Source: Cornus controversa (Eukaryota > Streptophyta > Magnoliopsida > Cornales > Cornaceae). From it: a stretch of 64,000 bases of DNA. The stretch covers positions 46,316,806-46,380,805 of the forward strand of contig CM048848.1 of the NCBI GenBank assembly GCA_026545225.1. Reading direction: 5' to 3'. Each line of letters starts with the position of its first letter. Within the stretch, counting starts at the first letter, position 1. The translations under genes and the position numbers were made by a program. A model generated the notes under the pieces. The model was not told the DNA's origin, ran no database searches, and saw only the letters and a program-made list of their open reading frames with translations. This document shows, piece after piece, positions 37,739-49,300 of this stretch.

Positions 37739-38140
37739 CTAATCCTTATCAATAGAAGCTAGGGAAATCAAAAAAGACATAAAAGACAACAACATGTATG
37801 CAATGCCTAGAATTTTCAAGGAAGAAGAGTTTGCTTCAACCACTGCCAAACGAGTCAATATAACATGTGCATCCACCATTTCCTGTGTAGAGGTTGCTTC
37901 ATCATTGAATGACTGTTTTTCACTTACTGATAAAGTTTCCAAGTCATCATCAATTGGATCACACCATTTCCATTTTCACTTCATGCAAGATCTATTGGAG
38001 GACACATAATATAACCTTCCTTTGTTGTTGTTCTCATTGAATTTGGTAACCCTAATTTCAGCCACACTACCACAACGACAGAAGATTTCTCTGTACCTTA
38101 GATGCCTACCATGGTTTGCATGTATGCTATGAGACTCCAT
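37739..38140 (-). pseudogene. GRF-type zinc-finger/transmembrane ORF of the MULE, one stop
   Basis: ATG at 38140-38138, end at TAG 37741-37739, 133 codons if one internal TGA (37978-37976) is read through. The N-terminus EIFCRCGSVAEIRV, NNKGRLYYVSSNRSCMK, stop, KWKWCDP fits the zf-GRF pattern (CxCG … GRxFYxC … C..FKWxD). The third Cys position is Ser (TCC, one change from TGC). The C-terminus VDAHVILTRLAVVEANSSSL then KILGIAYMLLSFMSFLISLA is helical, followed by a hydrophobic, membrane-like segment. Such GRF proteins are common plant ORFs. Here it sits convergently behind the transposase within the MULE, like a second element gene. Its function is unknown. Confidence 0.7.
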
Positions 38141-38606
38141 CTTTAGTTTGATAAATATAGCTTCAAATCCCTAATATTATACAAGCAAAGAGGGGAGAAA
38201 GGGGGAGAAAGAGAGAGAGGCAACTGCTACTAGCATGGCTGGGCTGGAACGAAGAGAGAGAGACCTCCTGCAGCTGCTACAATGGCCGAATGGGTCTAGA
38301 GGTTAGGTATATGTATAATAAAGGCTAAGGGTATTGTGGTAACTACGTATAATGGTATAAAGTAATTTTTAGTTGGTCAAAAGGTTAAAAGAGTCATTTA
38401 ATGGGTTAGAGGGGGCAAAATATACCTTTCAGAGCTGACGCCAGCAGATTCCCTTTAACTGCGTCAGCTGCTGTAACGGGAGGGGGGTGTCCGATACACG
38501 AATCAAAACCTCAGGGGAGGTCAGTGGGATTTTGTAAACAAGAGGGGAGGTATGTGGGATTTCGATAAACCTTAGGAGAGGTCAAAAATATTTACCCTTA
38601 AATAAA

Positions 38607-39235
38607 ACATCTAGATAGTTTATATTAGCCCTATCCAATTAAATTAAATATTTAGTTAGTTTATTTAAGTCCAATCCAATATTGCCCAATATATATTTGA
38701 TATATATTGTTAATTGCTATTGAGTTGGGCTTAAGTAAATTAATTAAATATTTCATTTAATTGGGTTGGACTTAAATAATCACATTCAACGGTTACTGTA
38801 TTTAATGTGGATGAAATTCTTGCTCACTGATGAGCAAGAGATCATTAGTCTCTATATATAATATTATATATGTAATATAATCCACAACAAAGCATGAACT
38901 TGGGAGCTAAGCACCAAATGCCAAACGACGTACATGATTTGCAACGGTCTAATCCAAAAAGCATGTATCAATTGGATGGATTGTTGCAATAGCGGAGAGA
39001 AAAGAAATATTACATATTCATTCTCCCTCTTTCACCTATTTTTCTTTCTTCTATTAAAAAATTCATTAATTTTCATACTTCAAAGCCTTAATTCTATTTT
39101 TCTTATTTGATTTTCAATTACTCTTGTATATATTAAATATACTTATACATAATGACATATGAATACCATAGATACATTATACATACATTTATTCATATAC
39201 AATACATATTATATATAGCTTTGTATATATACACA
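38607..39235. other. Intergenic; MITE family A right end
   Basis: The words tgctcactgatgagcaagagatcatta at about 38819-38850, followed by tatatata, match the right end of the MITE family at 21532. The rest is A/T-rich with no gene. Confidence 0.5.
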
Positions 39236-39880
39236 TGCCGCCGGTGAAAGGAGAAAGATATGGGTTTTGACTATGAAGTTACATGTGCTTTATCTATGTG
39301 GATCAAAATCTTTTTCAGTGAAATTTTTTTTGTTATTTCGTTCAGTGACAACGTTTATAACCATTAGTGAGAACTCCTGAGTTGTCCCATAAGTAACGTC
39401 AATTATCACTAATAGTTATAAATATTGTCTCTCAACGAAACTGGAGGGGGGCGGCGTCCGAGTTGGAGCCAATGCCGTCGGTGACAGGAGAAAGATATGT
39501 CCGATTTGGGTTCTGACTATGAAGTTACATATGCTTTATCTGTGTGGATCAAAATCCTCTCTAGTGAGACAATTTTCATTGTTTCGTTCAGTGACAACGT
39601 TTATAACCATTAGTGATAACTCCTGATTTGTCCCATAAGTAACGTCAATTATCACTAATAATTATAAATATTGTCACTCAACGAAACTGGAGGGGGGCGG
39701 CGTCCGAGTTGGAGCCAATGCCGTCGGTGAAAGGAGAAAGATATGTCCGATCTGAGTTCTGACTATAAAGTTACATATGCTTTATCTGTGTGGATCAAAA
39801 TCCTCTCTAGTAAGATAATTTTCGTTGTTTCGTCCCGTAATAATGTTTATACCATGAGTGAGACTTGTCTCACTGAAAAG
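39236..39880. repeat. ~240-bp tandem repeat, 2.6 copies, with internal foldback
   Basis: The word aggagaaagatat recurs at 39248, 39486 and 39732 (periods 238 and 246). Each full unit contains the GC-rich block ctggaggggggcggcgtccg and a foldback: gtttcgttcagtgacaacgt…attagtgataa pairs with ttatcactaat…attgtcactcaacgaaac. The hairpins lie at about 39336-39441 and 39581-39687, with stems of about 38 bp and loops of about 30 bases. Confidence 0.9.
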
Positions 39881-40498
39881 AATTTCTTTTCTATTTATGT
39901 ATATATACTACTTTAAAAGTGTGTAGATTTTTTATATTTATTTTTCACAAGTTTGATATAGGTATCATTGACATGTTTATACAAGTGACTACACTGTGAC
40001 TGTGTATGAATATGAATCGCCAGTAGTTCAGGGAATATATATATATATTCATTCAAAATGTGAGTTTTGACAGAATTATTGAAGTCTGTTATCCAAAATG
40101 CCTTTTCTTCTAAACTTCATTTTCGAAAATATATAAATATATATATATATCCAAAATTGGTTTTGTTTTTCAATTATCCGAAAACAAGATATAATTACGA
40201 GAGAAGTGAACTAATTACCCGTTTGCTGTATCCCAAACGCTATATCTGCTTAAATTGAAGGCAATGCAGAACAAATACAAGGGGAAAAAAAAACATGCGA
40301 GAATTTTTTTCTTTACAACTAAAAGGTATATATATATATATATATATATATTCGGATCAACATCCTCTAAGTTAACTGTTGTCAAGTTAATAGACGCATT
40401 GTAATGGGCGAAGTCACTCAATAATTAAGAATATTCGGATCATGATTCTCTTAGTCAAATGTTGTGATTGTGTGAAGAATACTCTTTCATTTCTGTAA
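39881..40498. other. Intergenic, microsatellites only
   Basis: A/T-rich DNA with (TA)n runs near 40035, 40138 and 40328-40351. No gene recognised. Confidence 0.5.
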
Positions 40499-41154
40499 GG
40501 ACTAATTTGGTACGCAGGAATGGAGGTGGAATGAAATGGTCATTCCACCTTTGATTCTCTTTCTCTCGTTTGTTGTTTTACATTAGAAATGAAATGATCA
40601 TTCCAAGTCATTCCCTTGAAATGCTCATTTCAACAAAATCATTCCACTTCTTGAGTAATGGAATGATCATTCCATTCCCACTTAGTATTAAAATCATCCA
40701 CTCTCTCTTCATTAATGCATCTCTCTTTTACAACTTACTCTCTATATATATATATACCTATTAAAATATTTAATAAAATATTAATTTTTATCACTTTTAG
40801 TTTTTAATAAAATATTAATTTTTTTTTCGTATAAAAGATTATATTAATCTTGACTAGAAGAAAAAGACGAATTATATTTTGATTTATAAAGTTTTAATTG
40901 AATGGGTAATTAAAATTTTTTTTCACATGGTAATTAAATTAAATTGGCCAAATGTCCTATTTTTAAAACTGATTCTATTTTATATAGAAAAATAAAACAT
41001 GTTGGAAGGTAATACCATTTCATTCTTACATCATTCTCTACCTGTATCTAAACATTGGAATGAGAATGGTCATTCCATTCCATTCTCATTCTCATTCCAT
41101 TCTTGACTTCATTCCATTCCCACTTCATTTCATTCCAGCGTACCAAACTAGTCC
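40499..41154. mobile_element. Tourist/Harbinger-like MITE, 656 bp
   Basis: The left end ggactaatttggtacgcagg and the right end …cagcgtaccaaactagtcc are inverted repeats, flanked by TAA on both sides (40496-40498 and 41155-41157). Subterminal cattccatt/aatggaatg words recur through both arms. No coding capacity. Confidence 0.85.
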
Positions 41155-41166
41155 TAAGGGATTTGC

Positions 41167-41199
<33 letters not shown>

Positions 41200-41289
41200 A
41201 GTGTATTCCATGCTAACGATACTATCGATGCACCGAAAATCGTAATAATTAATTGATTAGATAGAATGATTTTAGATCATAGATAGACA

Positions 41290-43030
41290 AAGACATTTTG
41301 ACCCTCATCATTAATTTTTTAATCACTTTTGACTGTTAAATTAATTTTGTTTATGTTATTATACCAAGCTAATTTGTTATATATATAAACAGTTAATAAA
41401 TTTCTTAACAATTTGCCATCAAAATCATAAAGCTTAGATGTAATGCCATTTATTATGCTTTTCCTTACCATAATTAGGGAAAATTATTTAACACCATTGG
41501 ATTAACGTGTATTGGGGAATCTCACCCAATATAAACACTAATTTTTTCACGATAATAGAAAAAAAACTTATAAATGCATAGTTTGTGTTGATAGATTCCT
41601 ATTTTCATGATATCCCGAGGTACCCAATACTTTCTCCATAATTAAAATGAATTAGATTGTAAGTTTTACCATGTGAGTTCATTTCTTATTAATAAAAATA
41701 GTTTAACATAGTAAATTTGAAGACAACGCATTTTATATGCTATATGCTATATCCTCCACGAGAAATTATATAGTACTTTGGAGTAATTTCCTCCGTGTGT
41801 GCACAACACGTGTGGTGGGGCTCACCACATGTGCACAAGACACTGTGACAAGGGCGTAGCCAGGAATTTAAACAAATGGGTACGAACACAAGAGCTCAAG
41901 TAAGATAATTTTTTTTTCTTTCCAAGTATTAAAAACAAAACAAATAAAATACCACATATAAAGATATTACAAAATACCAAAATAACATGATATTACAACT
42001 ATTGTTTACAACAATTTACTTTGGATTTCATATTCTGAAAACGTTGAATAATATATTCATTGTCAATGCTCTCAAATACTTCTTTCTCAATATACGTAAT
42101 CAAACAATCATTCATTAATTCATCTCTCAATCGATTGTATAATTAAGTTTTGATGATTTTTATTGTAGAAAATACTCTTTTTATTGTTGCAGTTACAATG
42201 GGTAAGAGTAGTGTCAACTTCACAAACAAATATAGTAATGGATATGTACTGTACTTTTTCAATTGAACCAATTTTTTAGTAAGCCTACTAACCCCCGTAA
42301 CTTTATAAAATTTGGTTTGATTTGCGAGATCAGAGAGGCCCGAGGAACCACCTAGTGCAATACTCTGTGATGTGCTGCTCTCCCTCACCTTATGTTATGT
42401 ATTGTTTTGTATGATAACCAATAAGTGGACGAGTGGAATCGATTACTGCCTTATAGGTAAAAAAGGAGCTCTCATTAGGTTTGTTTTATTACCGTATAAA
42501 CCTTGTAAGTTATATAAATTACACTAAGACTCAAAAAATAATTATATTTATCATATGTATAAGATTTTTTTTAAAACAGATTAAGTGGGTACATTCGTAC
42601 CCACTCGGAACTCAAAAACTCTATTCCTGCAACGATTTGATTACTCCAAAGTACAGTACCCTAGGGTACTTTATAATTTCTCCAGTTCCACATGCAAAAG
42701 TTGGAGACCTTCCTCTAAAATTAAACCATTAATTAAAAAAATAACAGCAAATAAATTTCAATTAATTTTACAATTCAAATTTTAATTTTCCTTAATAGTA
42801 TTAAGATATGAGACTTTTCAAATATGCTGAAATCAAAGACCATTTGGCCAAGATTTTGAAGTGTCAAGTCCACTGAACTTTTTGCTTCCTAAAAATTAAA
42901 TCAAAACTTTGATTCAGAAGACCATCTAGCAAACACATGAAATACTGGATCCACTAAGCCTTTTGCTTCTCAAGGATTCAAATTAAATTTCAATTGAAAA
43001 TGGAAATATTGTTATTAATGATAATGGAGG
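41290..43030. repeat. Inverted copy of 23290-23900, split by a hAT-bearing insertion
   Basis: Both edges (41400-41460 and 42690-43030) are the reverse complement of the 23.3-23.9 kb segment. Between them about 1 kb of extra DNA is present, including a hAT transposase remnant. Possible inverted ends of the insert: agaaattatatagtactttg at about 41761 and the complement of …ctttataatttctcc ending at about 42682. Confidence 0.6.
42015..42388 (-). pseudogene. hAT transposase remnant (C-terminal dimerisation region)
   Basis: The minus-strand reading YPLLYLFVKLTLLLPIVTAT then IKRVFSTIKIIKT, stop (TAA 42145-42143), then LYNRLRDELMNDCLITYIEK and IDNEYIIQRFQNMKSK matches the hAT C-terminal dimerisation domain of plant TTF/zinc-finger-MYM-like transposase proteins. 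One in-frame stop is present, and everything N-terminal to about this domain is absent. Nearby, ggcgtagccaggaatttaaa (about 41853) is typical of the ends of these elements. Non-functional. Confidence 0.85.
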
Positions 43031-43059
43031 AGAAACATTTCATATAACAAATTTATATA

Positions 43060-43360
43060 ATTTGTAGTTGATTATATAATATAATTTTGTAGTTGATTTA
43101 TTTGGTTCATAACGGATTTGAACTAGTTCTAAAAATTTGTACCAGTTCAAGCTAGTGAACCTCAACTAGGAATCTAATTTTCAAGCAAATTTGTTTCCAA
43201 TTCCAATCAAATAGGTTCTTTTGTCGCCACTTTTTGTAGGGCTTGTGCTTTTGCCCTGTTATGTACAATTTTCTTTATTTATAGAAAGGGTGGTGACAGA
43301 GAGTTCAAATTCAGATTCCAAATCATTTTATTTTTAGAAATTTGTCCGTGTAATACCGTC
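43060..43360. repeat. Direct repeat partner of 27110-27410
   Basis: See the partner entry. The orientation is the same, and the offset is about 15.95 kb. Directly beyond it (43380-43550) is a lone MULE-type right end (…gtcagtataatttaccctta) with ggtcagtatagttttgcaaa words; I could not find its left end. Confidence 0.7.
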
Positions 43361-43549
43361 ACTCATTAACGGTATTCTCTCTTAACTCTGACGGAGAGGT
43401 CAATGTAGTTTTGCAAACAAAAGGAAAGGTAAGTGTTTATTAACAAAATCTCAGAGAAAGTCAGTATAGTTTTGCAAATAAAAGAGAATGTAAGTGTATA
43501 TTGACAAAACTTCACAGAAGGTCAGTATAATTTACCCTTAAAAATAATA

Positions 43550-44836
43550 TATTGCACTTAAATTACTCGTTTTCTTATTTGCAAATACAAAAAAACTCTC
43601 AAGCAGACCACACTATTTTATGTCTTTGGTAAAGAATGCTATAAGTTTATCTAGTCTATTTAGATCCTAGAAATAGCACCTAATTCATTTCTTTTTATCT
43701 TGTTATAATTACGAATAAAACCTAATTTTAGCACCTTAAAAAGATGTTGAGTGAATCATCTAAGCTTAAATGTTGCTCAAATTATTACAAATTTAAAATT
43801 TTCCTACCTTTTACTTGTCTGGTTTCTCATATCATTATCAATGACTGGCGATGCCTGAAAAGAAGGAGAAAAAAAAAAGAAAAGGAAAAAACCATACTCC
43901 CACACACGCATTTGTGACAAATAACTCCGGAATGTTCTCCGAAGACTTCATCTTTATCTTTTATTTTTGAAAGGAAAAGAGATACCATTAGACTTAGATT
44001 CTTAATAAAATAGGTATTACATTAATGCTTGGACTGTCATGCATGAGAAGTATTAAGTCAACTCCTCCCAAAACCGAAGATGAATAGTAATCATTGGGTA
44101 ATGTTGAGTGTTTTACCCCTACTAGAGTAATATTGTGAGTGTGTATGTGTTTGCACCACAACTTCGATTGAAGGGCCAATATTTTCGATTGATCGAAACT
44201 TTCGATTGAAAATTGTCTTGAAATTTTTGATCGATCAAAAATATCAATAAAAAATTTCATAAGTCTGTTAAAAGAACTTTTTTCAAAAGATTCTTGACTT
44301 AATGCACAAGTATGAGTCCAAACAAGTTGAACTTTCAAAAAATAAAATAAAAAATCAGCAGGATAGATATTAAAAAATTGCTTTCTTCTAAAAGGGTCTT
44401 CAATTCTTTGAATCTACTCAACAATTATTAGTGCATTTATAGGTATGTGATCAATTCTTCATTTTATTATTATTTTATTTTTTTGGTAAGCCAGCAAAAA
44501 TTTTGAAAAAAAAAAAAGAGGATATTACAATGGAACCAAAATTATATCCAATGGGAAAAGGAAAAGGCTTTTCCTGTGGACAACTGTGGACAATTACCAA
44601 AAAGGAAGGAAGTGGATAGACTATGTCTAGTGCCAATCAACAGACACAAGTTTCCTCTCTCTCTCTCTCTCTCTCGGAAATCATCAACCAAATGAATATT
44701 TGAACTATGTAAAAGAATATAGCCAAACAGACCCCTACACTCACAGAGAGATTGAGAAGGATTGGTACAGTCTACATGTGACCAATTATGCATCAAGGCA
44801 ATAAGATCTTCACTAATGGGCAAAAATATTAAAGAA
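43550..44836. other. Intergenic, no gene recognised
   Basis: Contains self-complementary tcgattgatcgaaa/gatcgatcaaa words (about 44160-44250) that are common in plant retrotransposon LTRs, and a (CT)n run at about 44655-44676. Open frames here lack recognisable motifs. Confidence 0.45.
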
Positions 44837-45239
44837 CTAAGAACAGAATGATAGATTGAGACTCAAAATATATGAGCATTTATGGAATATTATGCCATGG
44901 GAACAATTTAATGTTGAAGAAAACAACAACATAGTCTTCACACGAAATTTCTGCCAATGTTCATTTCCATGCTTTTCCGGAGTTTCAGAAGAATGTCCTT
45001 TTATCTTTGGACCACCCATTGTATAGTATGCAGTATAACACATATATTGTATTTATGCCGGTAGAATTTACAACGATGCTAATCAAAACTAACATGAAAT
45101 GAAGTAATTAAAAATGACGTCAAAAGATTAAATATTAGAAGTGACGTGACGTATAATAAAATAGAATGGGAAAAAGAAAATTCATGTTGTCACCAACCCC
45201 ATTCATGTGAGAAAAATGCAAGGATGATTGAAGACATAC

Positions 45240-46085
45240 CTCAGTTCGGTATTTTTCAAAGTGGCTGCTCTGAAGCTGGAACTCGGGCCAATGCTGCTCT
45301 GAAAAAAGTGCATAATAACAACTGAATCCTGCCTTCTTATTGTTCTTACTCCACACAAACTTTCGACTGGAGCACATAATCACACAAATTCAATAAAAAT
45401 ACATATACATTGGACAAAGGAACTGTCTCACCACATCTATCTGCATTTTGAAGAACTAATTTGTCCAATCCGCCATGTCTCTGTTCACAAAAAGTCCAGT
45501 AAAATTTCAACATATAATAAATCAACTAAAGTGTAAGATATCATACCAAGTGTAATCAGTGATACCAAACAGAAGTTCTCAGCCATGCCAAGCTCACGAC
45601 AGAGACAAGCGTACAGAAAAAATGAGAATGATAGTCCCATATAATAATATATTTCATAAAAAAGATCATGCCAAGAAAAGTAAAGAGAAAAAGGAAAAGG
45701 TTTTAAAGAGAAAGGAAAAGGTTTTAAAAGTAATTGTCCTTCCAGTGCTCCTTACAGGGGGAAAAAGAGAAAAAAAAAAATGCAAAATGTATCAATGTGT
45801 CAAGAAATGCCAAACATACTACACATCCAAACTTTGCAAAAGATGTGAAAAATAAGGTGAAAATATAAGAAATTTTAGTTCAATTCTAAAAGAAGGGGCA
45901 GCAGGCTAGCCAAATACAATTAAGAGATACATCGGGTGTTCAACTATTCAAGTTATTTTACACATATACATACATATGGTATAACATGTGAAAATTATAA
46001 CAAGTAAATATGAACCAACCTGCATAATATAATTCATCATATTAAAAGCTCCTATGTCCATGAAGTGTGAGCCATCCATTTCATT
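45240..46085 (-). CDS. Unrecognised candidate exons downstream of the transporter
   Basis: On the minus strand several short blocks have splice-like edges and protein-like readings. 46085-46020: after ctcag, before gttggt, NEMDGSHFMDIGAFNMMNYI. About 45589-45545: after cgtgag, before gtatga, LGMAENFCLVSLITLG. About 45485-45430: HGGLDKLVLQNADRC, with other phases possible. 45366-45240: after ctccag, before gtatgt, open in two frames. I do not recognise the family, and the phases do not all join cleanly, so this may be a decayed gene, an unusual 3' extension of the transporter transcript, or chance. A further open block lies at about 45010-44930 (GHSSETPEKHGNEHWQKF). Confidence 0.3.
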
Positions 46086-46334
46086 CTGAGTATCCCAATT
46101 TTATCATGAAAGAGAAATAACAGAGAAACAACAATAGTCTTCAAACATGATAGCCACCATTGTACATTTTCAAGTTGTATTTAGCCACCAATGGACATTT
46201 CAAGTTGTACTTGAACCATCAGAATATATTCACTTGCAACCACCCCGTGCTTCAATAAGCATTGCAGTGCAAAAGAAACAATATTGAACAGTAGAGTTCT
46301 AATAAGAGTTGATTTCATACAAATTGCAGATGGA

Positions 46335-49300
46335 TCATATGACCCAAAACCAAGACACAATTGAACCAAGTGCCAAACCAACAACTAAGAACAAAACAGT
46401 CACAATTCCCGCGGACTCTGCATGTTGCAGCTGCACAGTTTTGGGAGCCAAAATCAACAACACACTGGTCAAGTAGCCATTAGTAAGTCCCAAAAGGCAT
46501 GTCAAGATTGTAACTGGAATCTCTGTTCGGAAGAATTTAGGACCATGCAAGCAACCTAAGAAGAGGGGCAAAAACAGCAACCTGGCAAAAGAAGCACCAA
46601 TTGCAACCTTTGCATTCTCAAGGAGATAGAGTGCAGTCAGAGACTTGCCAACCAGATCAAACACATTGTAGCCGGTAATGAGGAGAATTGCATACCAATC
46701 CTTGAGAATCTCGGAAGAAACATCCTCCGTAATATATCCGGGAAATATACACAATGTCACAACATAGATGATGAGGATCCCAAACCCATACCATTTCACT
46801 CTCCCCACAATCTCCCACAGGGTCGATCTCCATAGTGCCCCAGCCAGGACACCTTTCTCTTCTTTCTCCTCATTTACAGCCTGTATCTTCAACTCGTTAT
46901 AGTACTTTATAACTGGAAGTCTATGAGCCACGTTGTAGAAAACAATACATACGACCATCACAACAATACTGACAATGAAATAAAGATTTGCACTTTGTCG
47001 TAGTCCATTAGTGTCTTGCGGATATACAGCTTTGGTAAAGATCCTTAGAAATGAAACAAGGACCCCTGCAGTCCACAATATTAAAGACTAAAATGGGTTA
47101 TTTGCATAAGGTGACAGAATAATATGTGCAAAATACTTTTTCCTATCCATCTTGACATGTTCAAAACTTACTGTCATTCAAATATGGACATAACAGGTTA
47201 AGACAGTTAAAATAATGGCAAATTACTCTTAACATCCCCTGAAGTTTACCATTATTACCCACAAGGTCACAAATTAAAGTATTTGAAAAATAACTCTGAC
47301 ACCCTGACATAGTTAACAGTCGTTAGGAGGCGTTAATTTTAACCGTGAATTTACCAAGTACCCTCAGTTTTAGCACAACATAAAATGTAATGCTGATGTA
47401 AGCAATCCCCATCAGGGTAAATTCACTTTATTCCATCTCTCTTTTCCCTCCTTTCTCTCTCTCACCTCCTCCTCACCATCTCCACCACCACAACCACTAA
47501 CACCACGAGCGAGACAGCGATAGCCACCATGACCTCTCTCTCTCTCTCTCTCCTTTTTATTTTTTCTTTGTATTTTTTGTCTGCTGCCAATGCCGCAATT
47601 TCTGCCCAAAACTACCTTCATCCCTACTACTCTACCACCACCACCATCACAATTTCTCTTTTGAAGCCGAGAATTGATTCATCTATTGATGAATTTGATG
47701 ATTTCGAAGGTGGAGAAACAGACCCAGATCTGATTTTGGCTTCAAATCCTTGTTCTCAACCATCACCTAGGACTCCAAAACTACCAGATCCAAGTGAAGG
47801 AGTGTATGTGCGTGTATGTATGTGTATAGGTGGGTCTTTGAGTTGCGATTCTTTGTGGTATTTGATTGAAATTTTGGTTATATTTGACATCAATTGATGG
47901 CCAAATATGATTCTGGTGGATTAGCATATGAATTTGGTTTGGATTGATCTGTGAATTTTGAGTTTGAATCGTGGGTCATCGTGTATAATATGATTCCAGT
48001 GGATTAACATATGAATTTGGCTTTGATTAATATGTGTTTTCATCATGTATATGCAAGCATGTATATGTGTATAGAGATTAGAATATTAAATTGGCTCAGA
48101 TTGATCATGTGAATTGAGTTTGAATCATGTGTTTACCTTGTGAATTTTGGACTTGAGAGAGGAAAGAAAGATAGAGAAGATGACTAGAGAGAGAGAGAGA
48201 GGACTGAGAAAGAAATACAAAAGAAGAGAGCTATGGAGGGGAGAGAGAGATGATCAAAAGAGAGAGGAGAGAGAGGAACAAGAGAGAAACAAACCGCTCT
48301 GATCATTTTAAATACAGAGAGAGAAGGTTGTAGTGTTGAAAAATGAGGGTAAAAAGGTCCAAACTATTAAGGTTCAAATGGTAATTGAAAAAGTAAGCAA
48401 TTCTATTTCACTACAAGAAAGGGTAATTTTGGCATTTAAATTTTTTTTAACTAATTAACTTTTATCGTGATTAACAGTCTACTAACAACAGGGGTGATCA
48501 AGGTAAAGTCAACCAAACCTTAGGGGAGGTTGACCGAAAATTTTCATCTAGGTTAATCTATGGGTAATAAAGCTAAAGCTCAAGGGAGGTCAGAGCAATT
48601 TGCCCTTAAAATAATTGAGTTTCCTTCCTTAATAATTGTTAAGAAGAAATGCATTCTGCTTACTATGTTGACCTTAGTTCATCATTTTTGCTCTGACCAA
48701 GGATTTGGACGCTTATGCTTTGTTTGGTAGGAGGAATGCAAAAATGGATGGAAGAGACAACCCTAGGGAAGGCGGGTACCCATCTACCCATTTGTTTGGT
48801 TGAGTGGAAGCAATGGAAAGGAGGTGACCCCTTCCTCTGTTTGGTAGGAGGGATGGAAAGAGATTACCTTGAACATATTTTATCGACTTATCTAATCATC
48901 ATCATCCTCCTCCTTGCCTTTGTCCCATACATATGGGGTCGGCCATAATGCCATATGAATTCTCTTTTTCCATTCTTTTTTATTATAAACCATGTCTCTT
49001 ACAATATTTAGATTTTTATAATCATTTTAACTACTTCATCCCATGTAAGTTTTGGTCGGTCTCTTTGTTGCTTACCTTCTATACAAACTCTTCCTCTGCT
49101 ATGCCCATACCACCTAAACCTACTTTCTCAAATTTTATCATTAATAGAAGCTATTCCTAACTTGCCCCTAACTATATCATTACATCCTATCTAGTCTAGT
49201 TACTCCTATCATCCATCGTAGCATCCTCATTTCTGCTACATGAATGCGTTGTTCTTGTTTCTTTTTCAACGCCCAACACTCTGCTCCATTCAACATTGCA

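Larger units (their letters stand above)
33956..38597. mobile_element. MULE with intact ends, ~4.64 kb
   Basis: Inverted terminal repeats: the left starts gggtaaatatctttgacctc at 33956; the right, as complement, starts gggtaaatatttttgacctc from 38597. Similarity continues about 85-100 bp. A perfect 9-bp duplication, ttaaataaa, flanks it (33947-33955 and 38598-38606), the Mutator hallmark. It contains a plus-strand MURA-type transposase gene (35368-37287, damaged) and a minus-strand GRF-zinc-finger gene (37739-38140, one stop). A minisatellite fills the part where the transposase N-terminus should be. The clean target duplication suggests a fairly recent insertion, next to the ENT pseudogene. 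Confidence 0.95.

Noticed and set aside
39236..39880. CRISPR-like array
   Set aside because: The unit is ~240 bp with whole-unit similarity and no short repeat/spacer pattern; the DNA is from a plant.
44140..44340. Self-complementary tcgattgatcgaaa cluster as a regulatory element
   Set aside because: Such words are common in plant LTR debris (a similar one lies at about 61440), and nothing ties them to a gene here.
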